DNA of 64,000 nt from Haberlea rhodopensis. Its lineage: Eukaryota > Streptophyta > Magnoliopsida > Lamiales > Gesneriaceae. The notes under the pieces are model-generated. The model was not told where the DNA came from. It worked only from the letters and a program-made list of their open reading frames with translations, and searched no databases. The position numbers were made by a program, and so were the translations under genes. The stretch's first letter is position 1; the number at the start of each line of letters is the position of its first letter. Below, piece by piece: positions 11,134 through 23,665 of the stretch. The stretch lies in assembly GCA_907163345.1 (NCBI GenBank), contig CAJQUN010000009.1:806001-870000 (forward strand), read 5' to 3'.

Positions 11134-14100
11134 TTAAATTTGTGCGGGGATGTAGGCACAAGAAGTTACCAAAAAACGTTTTTTGATATATGCCAGGAGT
11201 CTTTCGGGGTTGCACTTTGTTGGCTTGTAAGCATCAATCTTGTTTATTGCCTGGAAGAACATTTGCAAATAATAGCACGGACAAATGAAGGCATGAGCCA
11301 ATCAACTATCAAATATGCGAATGGTTCAGGTGAAATTCCTCGAGAATTTGTATAGTAGTTTCTATGATCCAAAGGTGTACATGGGATTCCTTTGGTTGTG
11401 TAGCATAAAATCAAATATAAGAGCATTCATCCACAAGAAAATCAAAAATGGCTGAATCAACTCTTGGAGTAACTTAAATGTAAACAAAGACGAGATAGCA
11501 ATACAGCTAGCTTCAATTAGAGAAGAGAAAGACATGGGACACGCTGACTGTACACCACCAAAAGGCCCGTAACCATTAATGTAATTTAATGCAATATAAC
11601 TAGCTTCCATAATCTGTTTTTATATAAATATGCCATAATCTAAGATCCGAGGACATTGCATCCCTTCATGATAAGAGCACTGAGGCATTGCAAATATGGC
11701 TTGCATCACCCAACACAACCTACACACCAACACACACACCATAATTGTTTAATTGATACAAATTGTCCGCGTAGGCAATTCACAGAATCTGTCTCTATAA
11801 CCTATTATAGGAGCAGGTACAGGATGTGGAGGAACGAGGAAATTTAAAATCACTGGAGAGGTTAATATTTCTACAGATTTTCTTCAATTAGGCAAAAAAC
11901 CGTGGACAAGACAGCATATTGGCAAGGTTTGAGCATTTTTCACAATTGCATCAAAGCAAAAGCCAAAGCATTGGGTGCTAAATATTGAAATAACAAGATC
12001 GTTTGCTGTAGAAATAAAACTCCAACAGCAATAGGCGTTGTAATCTTTACGCACTAAGTGACATTTACCCCTCCAATAAGTGAAACTGAAGAAGACTCCA
12101 ACTACACAACATATAAGAAGACGGTCACTCTTTTGCTATTCGGAATCAACTGCTCAAAGTGCAAGCAACTGTCTCCATAACTACTAAAACACCTCAAGGC
12201 ATAAACAGGTTCGAGAGAACAATGCATGTTTTAGCACTAAGCCTTTTCATTGTCAATAAATAATGACTGGATCAAATACCTCAATCCATGCGGCTAGTTT
12301 TGGCCTGCCTGACGCAATATCGTGTTTAAATATTTCTTGGAAAACGATGTGAAACCTCTCCACAAATGGAGCATACACAACATCTGCCTGTACATAGATT
12401 GACTTAATTAGACCAAATACCAAGCTAAAGATCTGCTCCTGTGGCATATAAACTACTGGGTCACATATTTTACATGCGGAAAAAATACTAGGTCACCCAA
12501 AGGGAGGTTTAACGGCCATCTTTTTTTGTTTGTTTTTTTATGTGCGTTTTTTACACCCAATAGTTGCTTTAATATTTCAAAGAACACATCCTATTCATCC
12601 TTTATCATGAAAAATAGTTCCACATTTTAGGAAAATGCATGTCATTTTAAATATAAAAAACCTTTTTATGAAATTTTGATCACCCTTTTGTCACACTACC
12701 TTTTCTAACAATCATTACACATCATCAAACATTAAAAATCACATTTATTTTCAAAAAACCATTATCCAAAACCAACTCAAAATTATCAAAACAACTCTCC
12801 CAAAGTTCTTAAGAATTTTCTAAGCTGTTCTTTTTGGTTCAATTCATTACATTCATGGGTGAACAATTGTCAGTAGGCGAATCTTGGGATGAAAAATCAA
12901 TTACCTGACTGAACTGACCAAGGAAGAAAGGTCCATCATCAAATTTATGAAGGCCAGTTTCAAGGTAATCAAATTCAGCAGCTGTGTAGCAAAAATATTC
13001 GTACAATTTTAAACCAATCAATATCATGACGCCACAGACTTTTGAAGTAAAAAAATTAGGCAGGATACAAACATACCAGCTTTTTTGACAGCGTCTCCTT
13101 TGAGTGATGAATACAAATTTGCTATTAAAGTATCACTATAGGCTATCAAATCCTCAGCAAATTTCTGTTTGGCGGGATCCTGTAGTGCTCTCACATTAAC
13201 ATTTATCTATACGAAAAAAAACAGCAGAAGGGAAGGACTACATTCAGAAAAGGAGAACTCAAAATAATATCTTACATCAGGTAGCAGAGCGGGTCCTTCG
13301 AAATTGCTATCGATGTACTTAACCAAAACCAGGCTCTCTCCGATGATTTGGCCATTGTGTTCTAATGCTGGAACCTACAGAAGAGAAATGAGATAAGTAA
13401 GCGCCATGGAGCATCCAGTGCCTTGACTAACTAATAAGGTCATTACCATCTGATAGTGGTTCATATCCTTTTATTCAACATTTATCATGCCAACCATGAG
13501 AAAAGTCGGCAAATAATAATAATACTCACAGCTATTTATCATGGATTTTGAAGAGAAAGCTTTCAAGAATTTACATTAAACTATCACAATGGGGAACCAA
13601 CCATATCATTGCCATAGCTTGAAATTCTTTTCCCTTCCTTTCCTTTTTGACGGAAAAGGGGGGATTCTAAATTTCAAAAGAATCAGTTTAGGCGACATAG
13701 AAAGAGTGTATTTCATGTAGTCGAATATTGAAATGCAAGAATCAAAAAATAAACTCAGATATGAGTAAAAACATGAACACCAGCACCAGCAAGAACGGAT
13801 ACCTTATTTTCTGGGTAGACTTTCTCCTTATACCAAGCAGGCCTGCTCTGAAGGTCAATCGGAACCAACTTCACTTTATCATGTAAACCCTGCGTTATAT
13901 AATTTGGGGGGGCATAAGAACACAACAAATTCAATTAGCAATAGATCAAATCCAAAATTCAATCAGATATTATCATAAGGCTTCAGCGCACACAGTTCAA
14001 ATCTGAAATACTTCCAGTAGTATTATCTGACAGAATTTTGTTGCACTATTAGTATATGTCGATGATATTATACTCGCGGGTCCACTTCTCAAGTTATAGA

Positions 14101-15693
14101 ATCTGTAGAAACTTGTTCTTAGCCCAGTAATTCAAAATCAAGGATTTGGGAGTTTTGAAGTATTTTCTAGGCTTGGAAATTGCCCACTCATCTACCGGTA
14201 TTGTCTTGCCTCAAAGCAATTATACACTGAATCATGGAAGACACTGGAGATTTGTTTACCAAACCTTTCAATGTTCCTATGGACCCTAAGATTGATTTTA
14301 AATCTGTGGATGGTGATGCTCTGGCTGATTCCTCGCATTATCGAAGTATCATTGGTCGTTTATTGTATCTTACTATCTCGCGCCCTGATATCAATTTTTC
14401 TGTACATAAACTCAGTCAATTTGTAGCTCATCCATGTTCTCCACATCTTCAAGCAGTACATTGTCTTCTTCGCTATCTTAAGCGTCCGCTAGTCCAAGAC
14501 ATTGTTCTTCCCTGATTCGTCCCCCTCACTTCAACTCAAGGCGCTCTCTGGACGTGCACTGATTCAAAGAAAACTACTACTGGATTTTGTACATTTCTTG
14601 GTGATTCCTTGGTTTCTTGGAAAGCTAAGAAACAAAACACAGTTTCTCGCTCGTCTGCAGAATCTGAGTGTTGGGCTATGGCGACGACTACCGGTGAACT
14701 AGTATGGTTGCAACAGCTCTTATTGGATATGTCTATCAATCTTACATCGCCAACACTATTGTTTTGTGACAACCATGCCCCATTACATATAGCTTCTAAT
14801 CCAATGTTTCACGAAAGAACCAAGCATATCGACATCTAGTTAGTAAGACGATATTCAAAGCTCTTATGTTAAATTATTTATCATGTATTCATTAGAGACA
14901 CTCAAGCGTATGTATACTGCATCTCTCTTATTTTTTTTAGTACTCAATACACACACACAAGATATTTTTCTTCATTCTCTCTCGATTATGATTTTAATAT
15001 ATAAATCTACCAAAATACCCTAGTCCAACAATTTATTTTCCAGTCAACCAAAAAGCAAAATAACGCACATAAAAACAAACAAGTCAATACTAATGCATTG
15101 ATTTAAGCTTAATTTAACCATCAAACATACAATACAAACACAATTTGCTATTTTGCATTTCATGAAACAAGATGCAATGACAACAAAAACTGGCAAAAAT
15201 TAAAAGGGCACACCTTATAATTCCTGACAATCCACGCACGCTGAGCATACGGGCACATGTCATTGATATACAACCTTGAGACAACAAAAAAAAATTCAAA
15301 TTATTCGACGGATAAATGATTTTCCTGAAAAAAATCATGACACAAACATTAGTGATCATGCAATAAAACCCAATTCACGCATGAAATACCTAGTTGTTCC
15401 ATCAAAGAGAGGCGGCGGTTTAGAAGTCGAATTCAAAGCCGGAGGAAGAACCTCATGCACGAAGCTGCAAATAACAAACAAAATTTACTTTATCACCTCA
15501 AACGAGTAAAATAATTCATAACCACATCAAAATTATACAAAATTCAGAACAGTCCGTCCAGCAAACACTGACAAAAAAATCCGCACAAAAATTGGAAGCC
15601 AGAAAAGCAAGCTGATTTTTCAGAATTCGAGGAAACCAACACAAGATCAAACAAAAACTTAAAAAAAAAAAAAGGAACTTACGGAGCAGCCAT
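11134..15693 (-). CDS. Lambda-class glutathione S-transferase (GSTL), nine exons
   Basis: Exons read by eye: 15683-15693, 15390-15464, 15214-15274, 13803-13889, 13276-13374, 13077-13179, 12905-12981, 12280-12387 and 11134-11250. All introns are GT-AG and the joined frame is 245 codons plus TAA, the usual GSTL length. Exon 3 encodes the thioredoxin-fold active site MCPYAQRAW. The leading Cys replaces the Ser/Tyr of other GST classes, so the expected activity is glutathione-dependent thiol transfer/deglutathionylation, not conjugation. Next come VKLVPIDLQSRPAWYKEKVYP, the cis-Pro region VPALEHNG with ESLVLVKYID, and the helical C-terminal domain ending DAYKPTKCNPERLLAYIKKRF. An 11-nt first exon encoding MAAP is short but fits in frame. 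Intron 3 (13890-15213) contains a Copia fragment. The last exon may instead splice at 11169/11168 to 11067-11078, changing the C-terminus to RFLGEN. Confidence 0.9.
14040..14839 (+). mobile_element. Copia RT/RNase H fragment inside GSTL intron 3
   Basis: On the strand opposite to the GST, a truncated Copia polymerase is readable with several frame breaks. It has LLVYVDDIILAG (reverse transcriptase active site, YVDD intact), a KYFLGLEIAHS-type segment, YRSIIGRLLYLTISRPDI, then RNase H text SWKAKKQNTVSRSSAESE and HERTKHIDI. It lacks gag, protease and integrase. The bases after 14840 may include LTR remnant (CTCTCTTATT and CTCAATACAC). Exons 3 and 4 on either side keep intact splice sites, so the insertion is spliced out. 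Confidence 0.85.
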
Positions 15694-17085
15694 TAATGCT
15701 TTTTTCTTCGAGTTCAAAGGTACTGATGATCCCTATTGGAGCAGTGCCACATTTATATTCAACAGAATCGGGTCCACGGTAGGTAACAAACTCCGTTTGG
15801 TCGTATTAAAAACGTAAATGGCTCTGATTCCGTCACTGCTTACGAGAATCAAGTAGAGATTTTGACTGGCCCGGATTTTTAAAGAAATGCGTGAAAGAAA
15901 AAGTAAAATATTCGTGTTGTTGAAAAATATTGATGAATGTAGACGGGTATTCAGTCCAATTCAATATGATATACAATTAAATCTCATTGGCTGACATTTT
16001 TGACTATGAATGTAGAAAATACAATGCCATTTAGTATTTGATATATTATTATTTAGTTCATAAATTATATAATTGTTTTTTTTTATTAAGAAAGAGGAAT
16101 TTTGTTTGTAAAGATTCGAATTTAAGTGATAAAGATGACAACTATCTCGTCTAAGTAAGTGATATCTTGTTTTAATTGTTTTTTTATGGATAATCGAGTG
16201 TGATTCGGATTCAATGTTCGGTTTGATTATGATTTAAATTGGTCTTAACTACAATTTTTTTAAAAAAAATTGAATGACCAAAAACAGTATTATTAAAGAC
16301 CATATTGTAATCAAGCTAATGAATTTTAATTATTCAACTATTATATTTAAAAAATCATGAAATTTTGATTTTTATTAAAAATATAAATGAAAAACAATTT
16401 TGAAATTTAGTTTATATAAATAAGATGGTTTAAAGTACAAATTAGTTGTCTTAAGCATATCCTACAATGCTAAAAAACCTTAAACTTATATTATCTACAG
16501 TTTCGGTTATGGCTCTATGCAGTTTTGATTAAGATTTCTTGCTTATCAGATGTGAAAGCCAAAATATAATCAGAACTACTTACTTCTAGTTTTACAATAA
16601 AAACAAAAAATAATGGTGATTCCAACTTTTAAAAGAGTTTCAATTTCAATTCACACTTCTTAACTGTTTGTTTGTAAATGTTTATTCGACTTTTTATATT
16701 GATTTTTCTTAAAGTTGAGAAAAAAATTTTCTGAGAAAAAATATTTGATGTTTGATGTTAAAATAAAAAAAAAACAATTTAATGAACTTCAACTTTATTA
16801 AAGAATTGTCAGCGTTCAACTTAAAGTAATCATAAGTATTTAATCTACTTCATTGCTTCTCGTGGTTAACTTTTTTTTTTTAGAGAAACAAATAATAAAA
16901 ACAAGAAAATCAAATATCCAAATATATTTTTTTACTCTGAAAAAAATATTTAAAAACATATTTTTTGATTTCATATTTATAGCATTTTTAAAAGTCAAAG
17001 TCTTGCTCAAACAATATTGTATGCATTAAAATATATAATATATTTTAATACAGCTTTTCCATCTAAACACAGGTGATGTCTTGGC
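15694..17085. other. GSTL upstream region and AT-rich intergenic DNA
   Basis: This contains the promoter side of the GST gene. The rest is AT-rich with poly-A/T runs. No gene, LTR or terminal repeat is recognised. Confidence 0.5.
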
Positions 17086-17187
17086 TACCCAATGGGGCGG
17101 TGCCCCATGGGATACATCTGACCACACATTGGGAATATTCCCAATGTGTGGTCAGATGTACCCCATGGGGCACCGCCCCATGGGGTA
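17086..17187. repeat. Long near-perfect palindrome (about 50-bp arms)
   Basis: The left arm (17086-17136) and right arm (17138-17187) are reverse complements except for a few indels, and meet at GGGAATATTCCC. The arms contain ATGGGGCGGTGCCCCAT-type inner palindromes and ACATCTGACCACACATT. With almost no loop it would form a single cruciform or hairpin RNA. It may be a minimal foldback MITE. Confidence 0.85.
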
Positions 17188-17282
17188 GCAAAGAATTATT
17201 CCTAAACACATTGACCTCTAAAACTGCGGTAGGTTTTGTCAACTATATTGACTGAAATTGTCAAAATGGAGCCAAACTTCTA

Positions 17283-17293
17283 GGTCCGGTCAG

Positions 17294-17351
<58 letters not shown>

Positions 17352-17360
17352 CTGACCGGA

Positions 17361-17411
<51 letters not shown>
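17283..17411. repeat. Palindrome with (TA)n core, followed by a second (TA)n tract
   Basis: GGTCCGGTCAGATTA (17283-17297) and its exact reverse complement (17348-17362) flank about 50 bp of pure TA repeat. The 80-bp block is therefore fully palindromic. A further TA tract runs from about 17363 to 17411. Confidence 0.85.
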
Positions 17412-17415
<4 letters not shown>

Positions 17416-17601
17416 GAATATATATTTAAATTATTTCATATGATAGTTGAGAATTTAAAATCCTTTGCAAAATTAGTTTATCCAAAACATGCTCTAACAG
17501 TTTCCCTGCAAAAAAATTTGTTGTGTAAACACTTGCAACTCATTTAGTTTGCACAATACTACACTATATTATTATATTAACCGATTAAACATGTGTATAA
17601 T

Positions 17602-18085
17602 TCTGTGTTGCACAAACATGGATACATGTATATGGGTACGACACGACACGGATACAGAGATACGGGTACGACACGATACGGACCCGGATACACTGATTTT
17701 CGAAAATTACAGGGCACGACACTTGTACGATACGACAATAATATTTTTTTATACATATTCTACATATCTATTATGTTCTGATATACTAAAATTCAAGAAA
17801 AACTTTAATTATCAAAATATTTGAATAATAAAATTGAAAATGATATCAAGTTGTAGGCATTTCATTCACTAATTAAAACATACAAAAAAAAAAGATAATT
17901 TTGTTAACATTTTTGTAAAAAAAAAAATGTAAAAAAATATTTTTAAAATTTTCTTCCTGGTGTCCATGCCATGTCAGAAACGTGTCGGAATATTTTTTTT
18001 TAAAAAAGATCCAGACACGCCACATGGCGTGTCCGACACCGTGTCCTGCCCTGTCCGCGTCCGAGGAATGTCGGTGCAACACATG
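17602..18085. mobile_element. MITE-like element with GTGTTGCAC termini
   Basis: Inverted ends TGTGTTGCAC-AACAT (left) and, in reverse, TGTGTTGCACCGACAT (right) enclose AT-rich sequence. The flanking motifs ACGACACG and GTGTCCGACAC resemble those near 21240-21310 and 21720-21870. There is no coding potential. The target duplication is unclear, so the superfamily is not assigned. Confidence 0.5.
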
Positions 18086-18733
18086 TGCAATTTCATCATG
18101 TTATGAATAAAACTTATAGATGACTCGACCAGTTCAATAAATTCGGCTTTAACGGGTTCAAATCTTAGATTTCTATTGATTTTTAAAGAATTATACAGAA
18201 TCATAAAAAAAAATTATAGCCTTTATTCTAGACATAAATTTTATGTTTAAAACGAATGGAAGGAAATTTTCAGATCTAAGTAACATTCATGAATCTAAAT
18301 AAATACCAAATTTAGAATTCTTTCATATTAAATCCTTCTATCAACCTATGTTGGATCACCCTGTGTTAACACGGCCACGACAAAGTAGATAAAACCCTCT
18401 AGCCAGGAGTCAATATTGACTTGAATGAGGTTATCGTAGAAGTTCAATAAATTGCAATAACAAATTACGATTATTTTTTATGTGTGTCCTTGGGGACCGC
18501 ATTGTGTGACACATGACATATAAAAAGTGTTACCTCGGATTTTGGTAGGATGTCTTCCTCGGTGAATAATAGTTCTTCCCTCTCCGAAGATGAGCTGTCC
18601 TGAAAAAAAAATGGTTAGAAGGGAGCTGAAGAAGGTTCTCCGACGGGCTCCCTCAACGATCAAGTTAATATATGATAGAGAATAAGAGCTTTAGGCAAGA
18701 AAAAGAGAAGTTATCCCTTTGTAAACCTGATGC

Positions 18734-18734
<1 letters not shown>
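18086..18734. other. Intergenic; possible retroelement debris
   Basis: No open frame has a recognisable domain. The segment 18480-18660 precedes the gag relic in its reading direction and could belong to the same element, but nothing proves it. Confidence 0.35.

Positions 18735-18824
<90 letters not shown>
18735..18824. repeat. (AC)n-(AT)n compound microsatellite
   Basis: About 37 bases of AC repeat pass directly into about 50 bases of TA repeat. The long Ile-Tyr and Val-Cys open frames across it are microsatellite artefacts. Confidence 0.95.
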
Positions 18825-18826
<2 letters not shown>

Positions 18827-18829
18827 TAG

Positions 18830-19385
18830 GATGGTGAGAGAAAACCAACATGAAACGGCCTGCAGGAGCCTTGGAGGACCATCGTGAGCACTCAACTGAG
18901 ATTCATTGATATAATTTTTCGCTCGGGTCAGTAACTCATCATAAGTGATGGGGTCTCTTAATCAAGGACCGAAAAAACTCCCATCCTCTCAGCCCTTGAG
19001 TGAAAGCACTGATCAAGATTTCTGCCGGGCATGTGGGTACCTCCAAGGTCGTGACATTGAAACGTCTGATATACTCCCGCAGGGGTTCATTCTCAGCCTG
19101 TCTCATCTCAAACAGGCTCAACGAGGTTTTCATGTATCGTTTGCTACTGGTGAATTGATGAAGGAAAGCGGAGCTAAATTTTTTGAAAGAAGTTTTGGAG
19201 CCAGGCTCGAGCTGGCTAAACCACTGCTGGGCCGATTTCACCAAAGTGGTAAGAAAAACCTTACACTTCAAATGGTCCGAGTAACAGTGTAGTATGGCCG
19301 CATTTTCAAATATGCACAGGTGTTCTTCCGGGTCCTTACTCCCGTCATATTCCCCGGCACTTGGAGGTCGAAAGTTGTTGTGTTT
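18830..19385 (-). pseudogene. Ty3-gypsy gag fragment
   Basis: Minus-strand reading gives the retrotransposon gag core: AGEYDGSKDPEEHL, then AILHCYSDHLKCKVFLTTL, AQQWFSQLEPGS, a FLHQFTSSKRY segment and LREYIRRFN. After LIKRP a one-base frameshift is needed to continue into ITYDELLTRAKNYINESQ. The match is to Retrotrans_gag of plant Ty3-gypsy elements. No protease, polymerase or LTR is attached. The downstream end runs into the AC/AT microsatellite. Confidence 0.8.
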
Positions 19386-19400
19386 TCTTTACAATGAAGG

Positions 19401-20096
19401 ATGGATTTTAGTGGTTATGATGATGTTGATAGAAATTCAAATCCTATTGTTGGGGGTGAGGATGATTTTGGTTCGGATGATAGTGGAAGTCAAAATCCTA
19501 ATGTTGGCGGTGGGGATGATAGTGATTTTGATGATAGGGAGGAAGATGAGGATGCATTCATTGATGAGGATGAATTCCATGATAGTGACAATGACTTTGA
19601 AGAAGATGACAGGCTAATTGATGATTTTGTTGATCATGATGTTGAATTTTCACAGGGATAAATAGTTGTGGATGAAATTCGTAGTGATGTCTTATCTAAG
19701 ATACATAATGAAAGGTGATGATGGTTGTGTTGACAATGGTGATATGTGTAGTCCCCTGGATTCATATGAAGACGACTGCAGAAGATATCCATTGTTTGAT
19801 CCCTTTAAGAATTCAAAGAACCCTGAGTTGGAGGTTGGAATGATTTTCAACACAAAATGGAGGCAAAGTTTGCCATTGAAAGTCATTGTTTTAGAAGAGG
19901 AATGACGGTGCGATTTGTGAACAACGATAAATTGAGGCTTAACGGTAAATGCAAAAATAAGGGTTGTGGGTGGTTGATTAATGTGTCAACCATGAGTATA
20001 GACAGTTGTTGGCAGATTTAAACCATTTCAATCCGAATACAACAACTGTTATTGGAACTATAAGAACAAAACTGTCAATGCAACATGGTTGGGTTG
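19401..20096 (+). pseudogene. MULE (MuDR) transposase N-terminal fragment
   Basis: The first part is an acidic Asp/Glu/Gly-rich stretch (19401-19661). After a stop the frame continues with SKNPELEVGMIFNTK, then, after a frameshift, KFAIESHCFRRGMTVRFVNN with KCKNKGCGWLINVSTMS. A further shift gives NCYWNYKNKTVNATWLG. This is the N-terminal DNA-binding region typical of MuDR-type transposases. At least one stop and two frameshifts make it non-functional, and the catalytic domain is absent. Confidence 0.75.
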
Positions 20097-20907
20097 TGTA
20101 AGGACCCTATGTCCTAAACCCATCATCAGTGTATTTATCATCTATATTAGTGCATACATTCTAGCTTTAGGGAATTCTCATTACATGCTTCAATAAACAA
20201 TAGCATGAATCTATAAAATTTTGACATAAATCATTGTAACATACAATTCCTAACACAACTCAACTAGTATAGGTATACACTTCACAGTGCACTAACAAGT
20301 CCTCAAATCATTATGCAATTTTCTTAAATAATTGCATGCAACTCATAAATGAAAAGAGAATTCTCACGACCCTTATACAATTCATATACACATATCAAAA
20401 TGGCTCAAAGAAGAGCATTGAATAAGTAGATGCGTATCTAACTATATAAGCACATTACCCTATACCAATACTGGTACATCTGTCCTGGGAGTATTCCTAT
20501 TCAACTGGTGGAACTCATCTCCAGAGCCAGTGATGTACATGTTCTACATGTTTCAACATAAACAGCCACCACTTGGATGATCATACTAATAGCACATTCT
20601 CAGTATCATCAATCTCGCAATTCATAATTTACAGAATATAAAGCTGCAAATAGATGTTCATGTTCTCACAATAATCAAAATCATCAAACTCCAAAATCAG
20701 TTAATCATTATTCACTATACTCACGTTCAAACCGCCAATTCCATAATCAATAATAATACCAAAAGCGAAACAAAACTCTTCATTTCATTTGGCAGATGAT
20801 TCTGATTTTGATTTACGACATATCATCTTGATTCCTCAATTCAATAGTAAACATATTCGGATTCTAGGGAAAGTGTGACATATTATCTTGTATAGCATAT
20901 AATTTGA

Positions 20908-20964
<57 letters not shown>

Positions 20965-21006
20965 TATATATACATTATAAGATAGAATTCGAATTGGATT
21001 CCAACA
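20097..21006 (-). mobile_element. LTR-like sequence, probably Ty3-gypsy, minus orientation
   Basis: It begins TGTAAGGACCC and ends GGATTCCAACA, giving TG...CA termini. The CAT/ATC-rich text resembles plant gypsy LTRs and interrupts the MULE relic. A (TA)n tract fills about 20915-20970. Flanking pentamers GGTTG and AGGTG do not match, so a true boundary is not proven. Confidence 0.4.
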
Positions 21007-21338
21007 AGGTGGTGTACTTCTGCGTGAAAAGCTATGGACAGTGGGTCACTTGCTGATTCTGTCTTTTTTTATTGCTTTGGGTAAAGATTCTTCGCGATTA
21101 TTTCCTTCAATCTCATTTTGTGCTTTTTAATATTTAGACCCCTATTATTATTGTCTGAGATCTATCGTTTATTGTATATGGTGTTAATCATATTTCACTA
21201 GTTAGAAAATTTCCGGCAAGAAGATTTGATTTTTGGAGCCGGTGTCACATGCTCGGTTTTGAGGCGTGACATGGCGACACGTACACTGTCACAAATTTTC
21301 AAAATTTTCAATATACGACACGACTGAAACATACATAT

Positions 21339-21373
<35 letters not shown>

Positions 21374-22481
21374 TATTTGTACTAAAATTCACAATTTTTA
21401 TAGTTCTAAAAAACATGTAAAATCAACAAAAATATTCTTAACAAATTCGAAGAAACGTACAAATAAATGCATATCACTGGAATCATCATATTATTACGCA
21501 TACTGCATATTACTTCAATTAGCATAAAGTTTAAACATTAAATATATTCTTACCAAATTCAAGAAACATATTAATAAATGCATGTCACTAAAATCTTCAT
21601 ATTATCACACATACTAGCATCAAATGTATATTACTTCAATTAACATAAAGTTTAACAAACTCGACCAAATTTTATTTTAGTCAAAAAGTTTTTATAGTGT
21701 ACAATTAACCCCCAAAAGTGTCATTTTCGTGTAGGACGCGTCCCTTGGCCATGTCCGACACCGGTGTACGATTTTATTTTTATTTTTAGATTAAGACGCA
21801 CAATATGGCATGTCCGATACGTGTTCGAGCCATGTCCAAGGGTGTGTATCCTAAAAGTGTCGTACATCATCTGTCAAAAGTAAAGGAGTAGCCTGCCCAA
21901 CATGTTTGAATCCTGTTAGAAATCAAGTTTAAAATCAAATCAAGGCAAAGTTAGTCCTATTTGAACATGGGGTGCTGAAGAAGTTATGTCATAAAATTGT
22001 TAATCGATGCAATGAATGAGGTACTTTAGGGCAGTATGATGCATCCAAAAACCCTGTTTGAAGTATCAATCTAATCATATTTCGTGTAATAACGAATTGT
22101 TGCGGTGTTTGAATATTGTTACAAGCTAAACGATGATTAGAAAAGTTCTAAAACCTCAGTAGTGGCTTGATGCTTGTTATTGACATGTGAAGGAGGTGTT
22201 AGTTTCATATTTGACTCGCAAGCTAAAATTAGAATGTATGAGATCCTCAAGGTAAAATTAACACATATGAGATCCGTTGTGACAAGCAACAAGTATAGTT
22301 TATGTGTGTGATCCGATTTAATTCTTTCTTTAGTCTTTGTAATTTACCAATTCCATAATGATTAAAACTGAATAAAAACATGTGTTTCCATGCACTTTTT
22401 TCAAAGCCAAGAGTATGAAGTCTTTGATTCAAACGAGCGAAAATATGTCACGTACAAAAAATTGCTAATATCATGTTGATC
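21007..22481. other. Intergenic with small MITE-like motifs and a (TA)n tract
   Basis: GACACG/CGTGTCC-rich patches at about 21240-21310 and 21720-21870 bracket a diverged internal duplication: AATATATTCTTACCAAATTC and a similar CATATTATTACGCATACT block occur twice, near 21425-21530 and 21540-21650. A TA tract lies at 21343-21371. No gene is seen. Confidence 0.5.
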
Positions 22482-23665
22482 TGTTAGGATCGGTCCGGAG
22501 TGTTTAGAGGGGGGGTGAATGAACACTCCTTCTAAAATTTAATCCCTTGTGATTTCTTTCGGATTAGTGAAAGAAATCTGTTTCTTAATCAACTCTTTTA
22601 TAGAACAGACCACTGAATGTATAAGTGCGGAACGGTCTGTTTATATATTTGTAAGAACGGCTCGATGGCTTGAATGAAAGAACGAGTGCAGAAAGATAAG
22701 AACACAGAATATGTTTCTGGAAGTTCGAAGGTGGAGTAATCCTTCTACGTCTCACCTTCTTCCAATTAAGGAAGGTTTCTACTAGAAGACTTTGATTTAT
22801 ACAATCATGTTGTACAAACCCGATTCAGGCTGGATTTACCCCACTACCTGTCTGAAACTCCTAGTCACTCGATCTGTTCAGACACTCTCTGTCTGACAGT
22901 TACAATTTGTTTCTTACTTCTGTTTTTCAATACAGAATACACAAGATGCGCACAGTGATCCTAAATGATCAAATATTACAATGTAATCGTGCTAAGAATA
23001 ATTTCAGCTCGAGAGCTTCTGAGCTTGAAAGCTTGTGCTGTTTTTCGATTGATCAGCAAGAGTCTTGTTTCGTTGTGTCACTCGTGTCGTCATTTCTGTA
23101 TTGTTGTTGCATCATTTTATAGTTGCATGTACCAACGACATTATTTCCTTTAATGTGCAACTCTTGACTCTGCTTAATCTCTGAGTAAGCTACAGTCTTC
23201 TTCTTCAGGATACTTGTCGTTCTGGTTCATGCTTTCGACGACTGTCAGGTAAGCTCTTATTTGTCTTCTTACCTTTTATGACAATCTTCAGTCTTTGGTC
23301 CTTTGTAGCATTTTACAACATTAAATGCTACAATAAATAGCCGTTAATGATTCGGACTGAAGAACCAATCTTTATACATCCTTGACTGCTCTGATCTGAT
23401 AAAGATTGAGATCGATCTGAAGCTTCGATCTATTCAGTCTGATATCTATCGATCCGGTCTGATATGTGATATGCCTTATTAGCTTGTTCTGTTTTGAGCT
23501 ATCGATCTGGTCAGTCTGATTATCTTCGATCCGGTCTGATATGTTTTGTCATCTTATCAGCTTGATCTGTTTTGGGCGATCGATCTGGTCAGTCTGATTT
23601 CTCTTGATCCGGTCTGATATGCTTTGTCATCTTTAAAATCTCATCGATTAAGTTCGGAACTAACA
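22482..23665 (+). mobile_element. Solo LTR, 1184 bp, with TSD TGATC
   Basis: Termini are TGTTAGGATCGG and GTTCGGAACTAACA. The pentamer TGATC immediately precedes (22477-22481) and follows (23666-23670). There is no PBS or internal region, so this is a solo LTR left by LTR-LTR recombination, most likely of a Copia-type element. Between about 23400 and 23630 it carries a tandem array built on GATCTGGTCAGTCTGAT and GATCCGGTCTGATATG. Confidence 0.85.
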
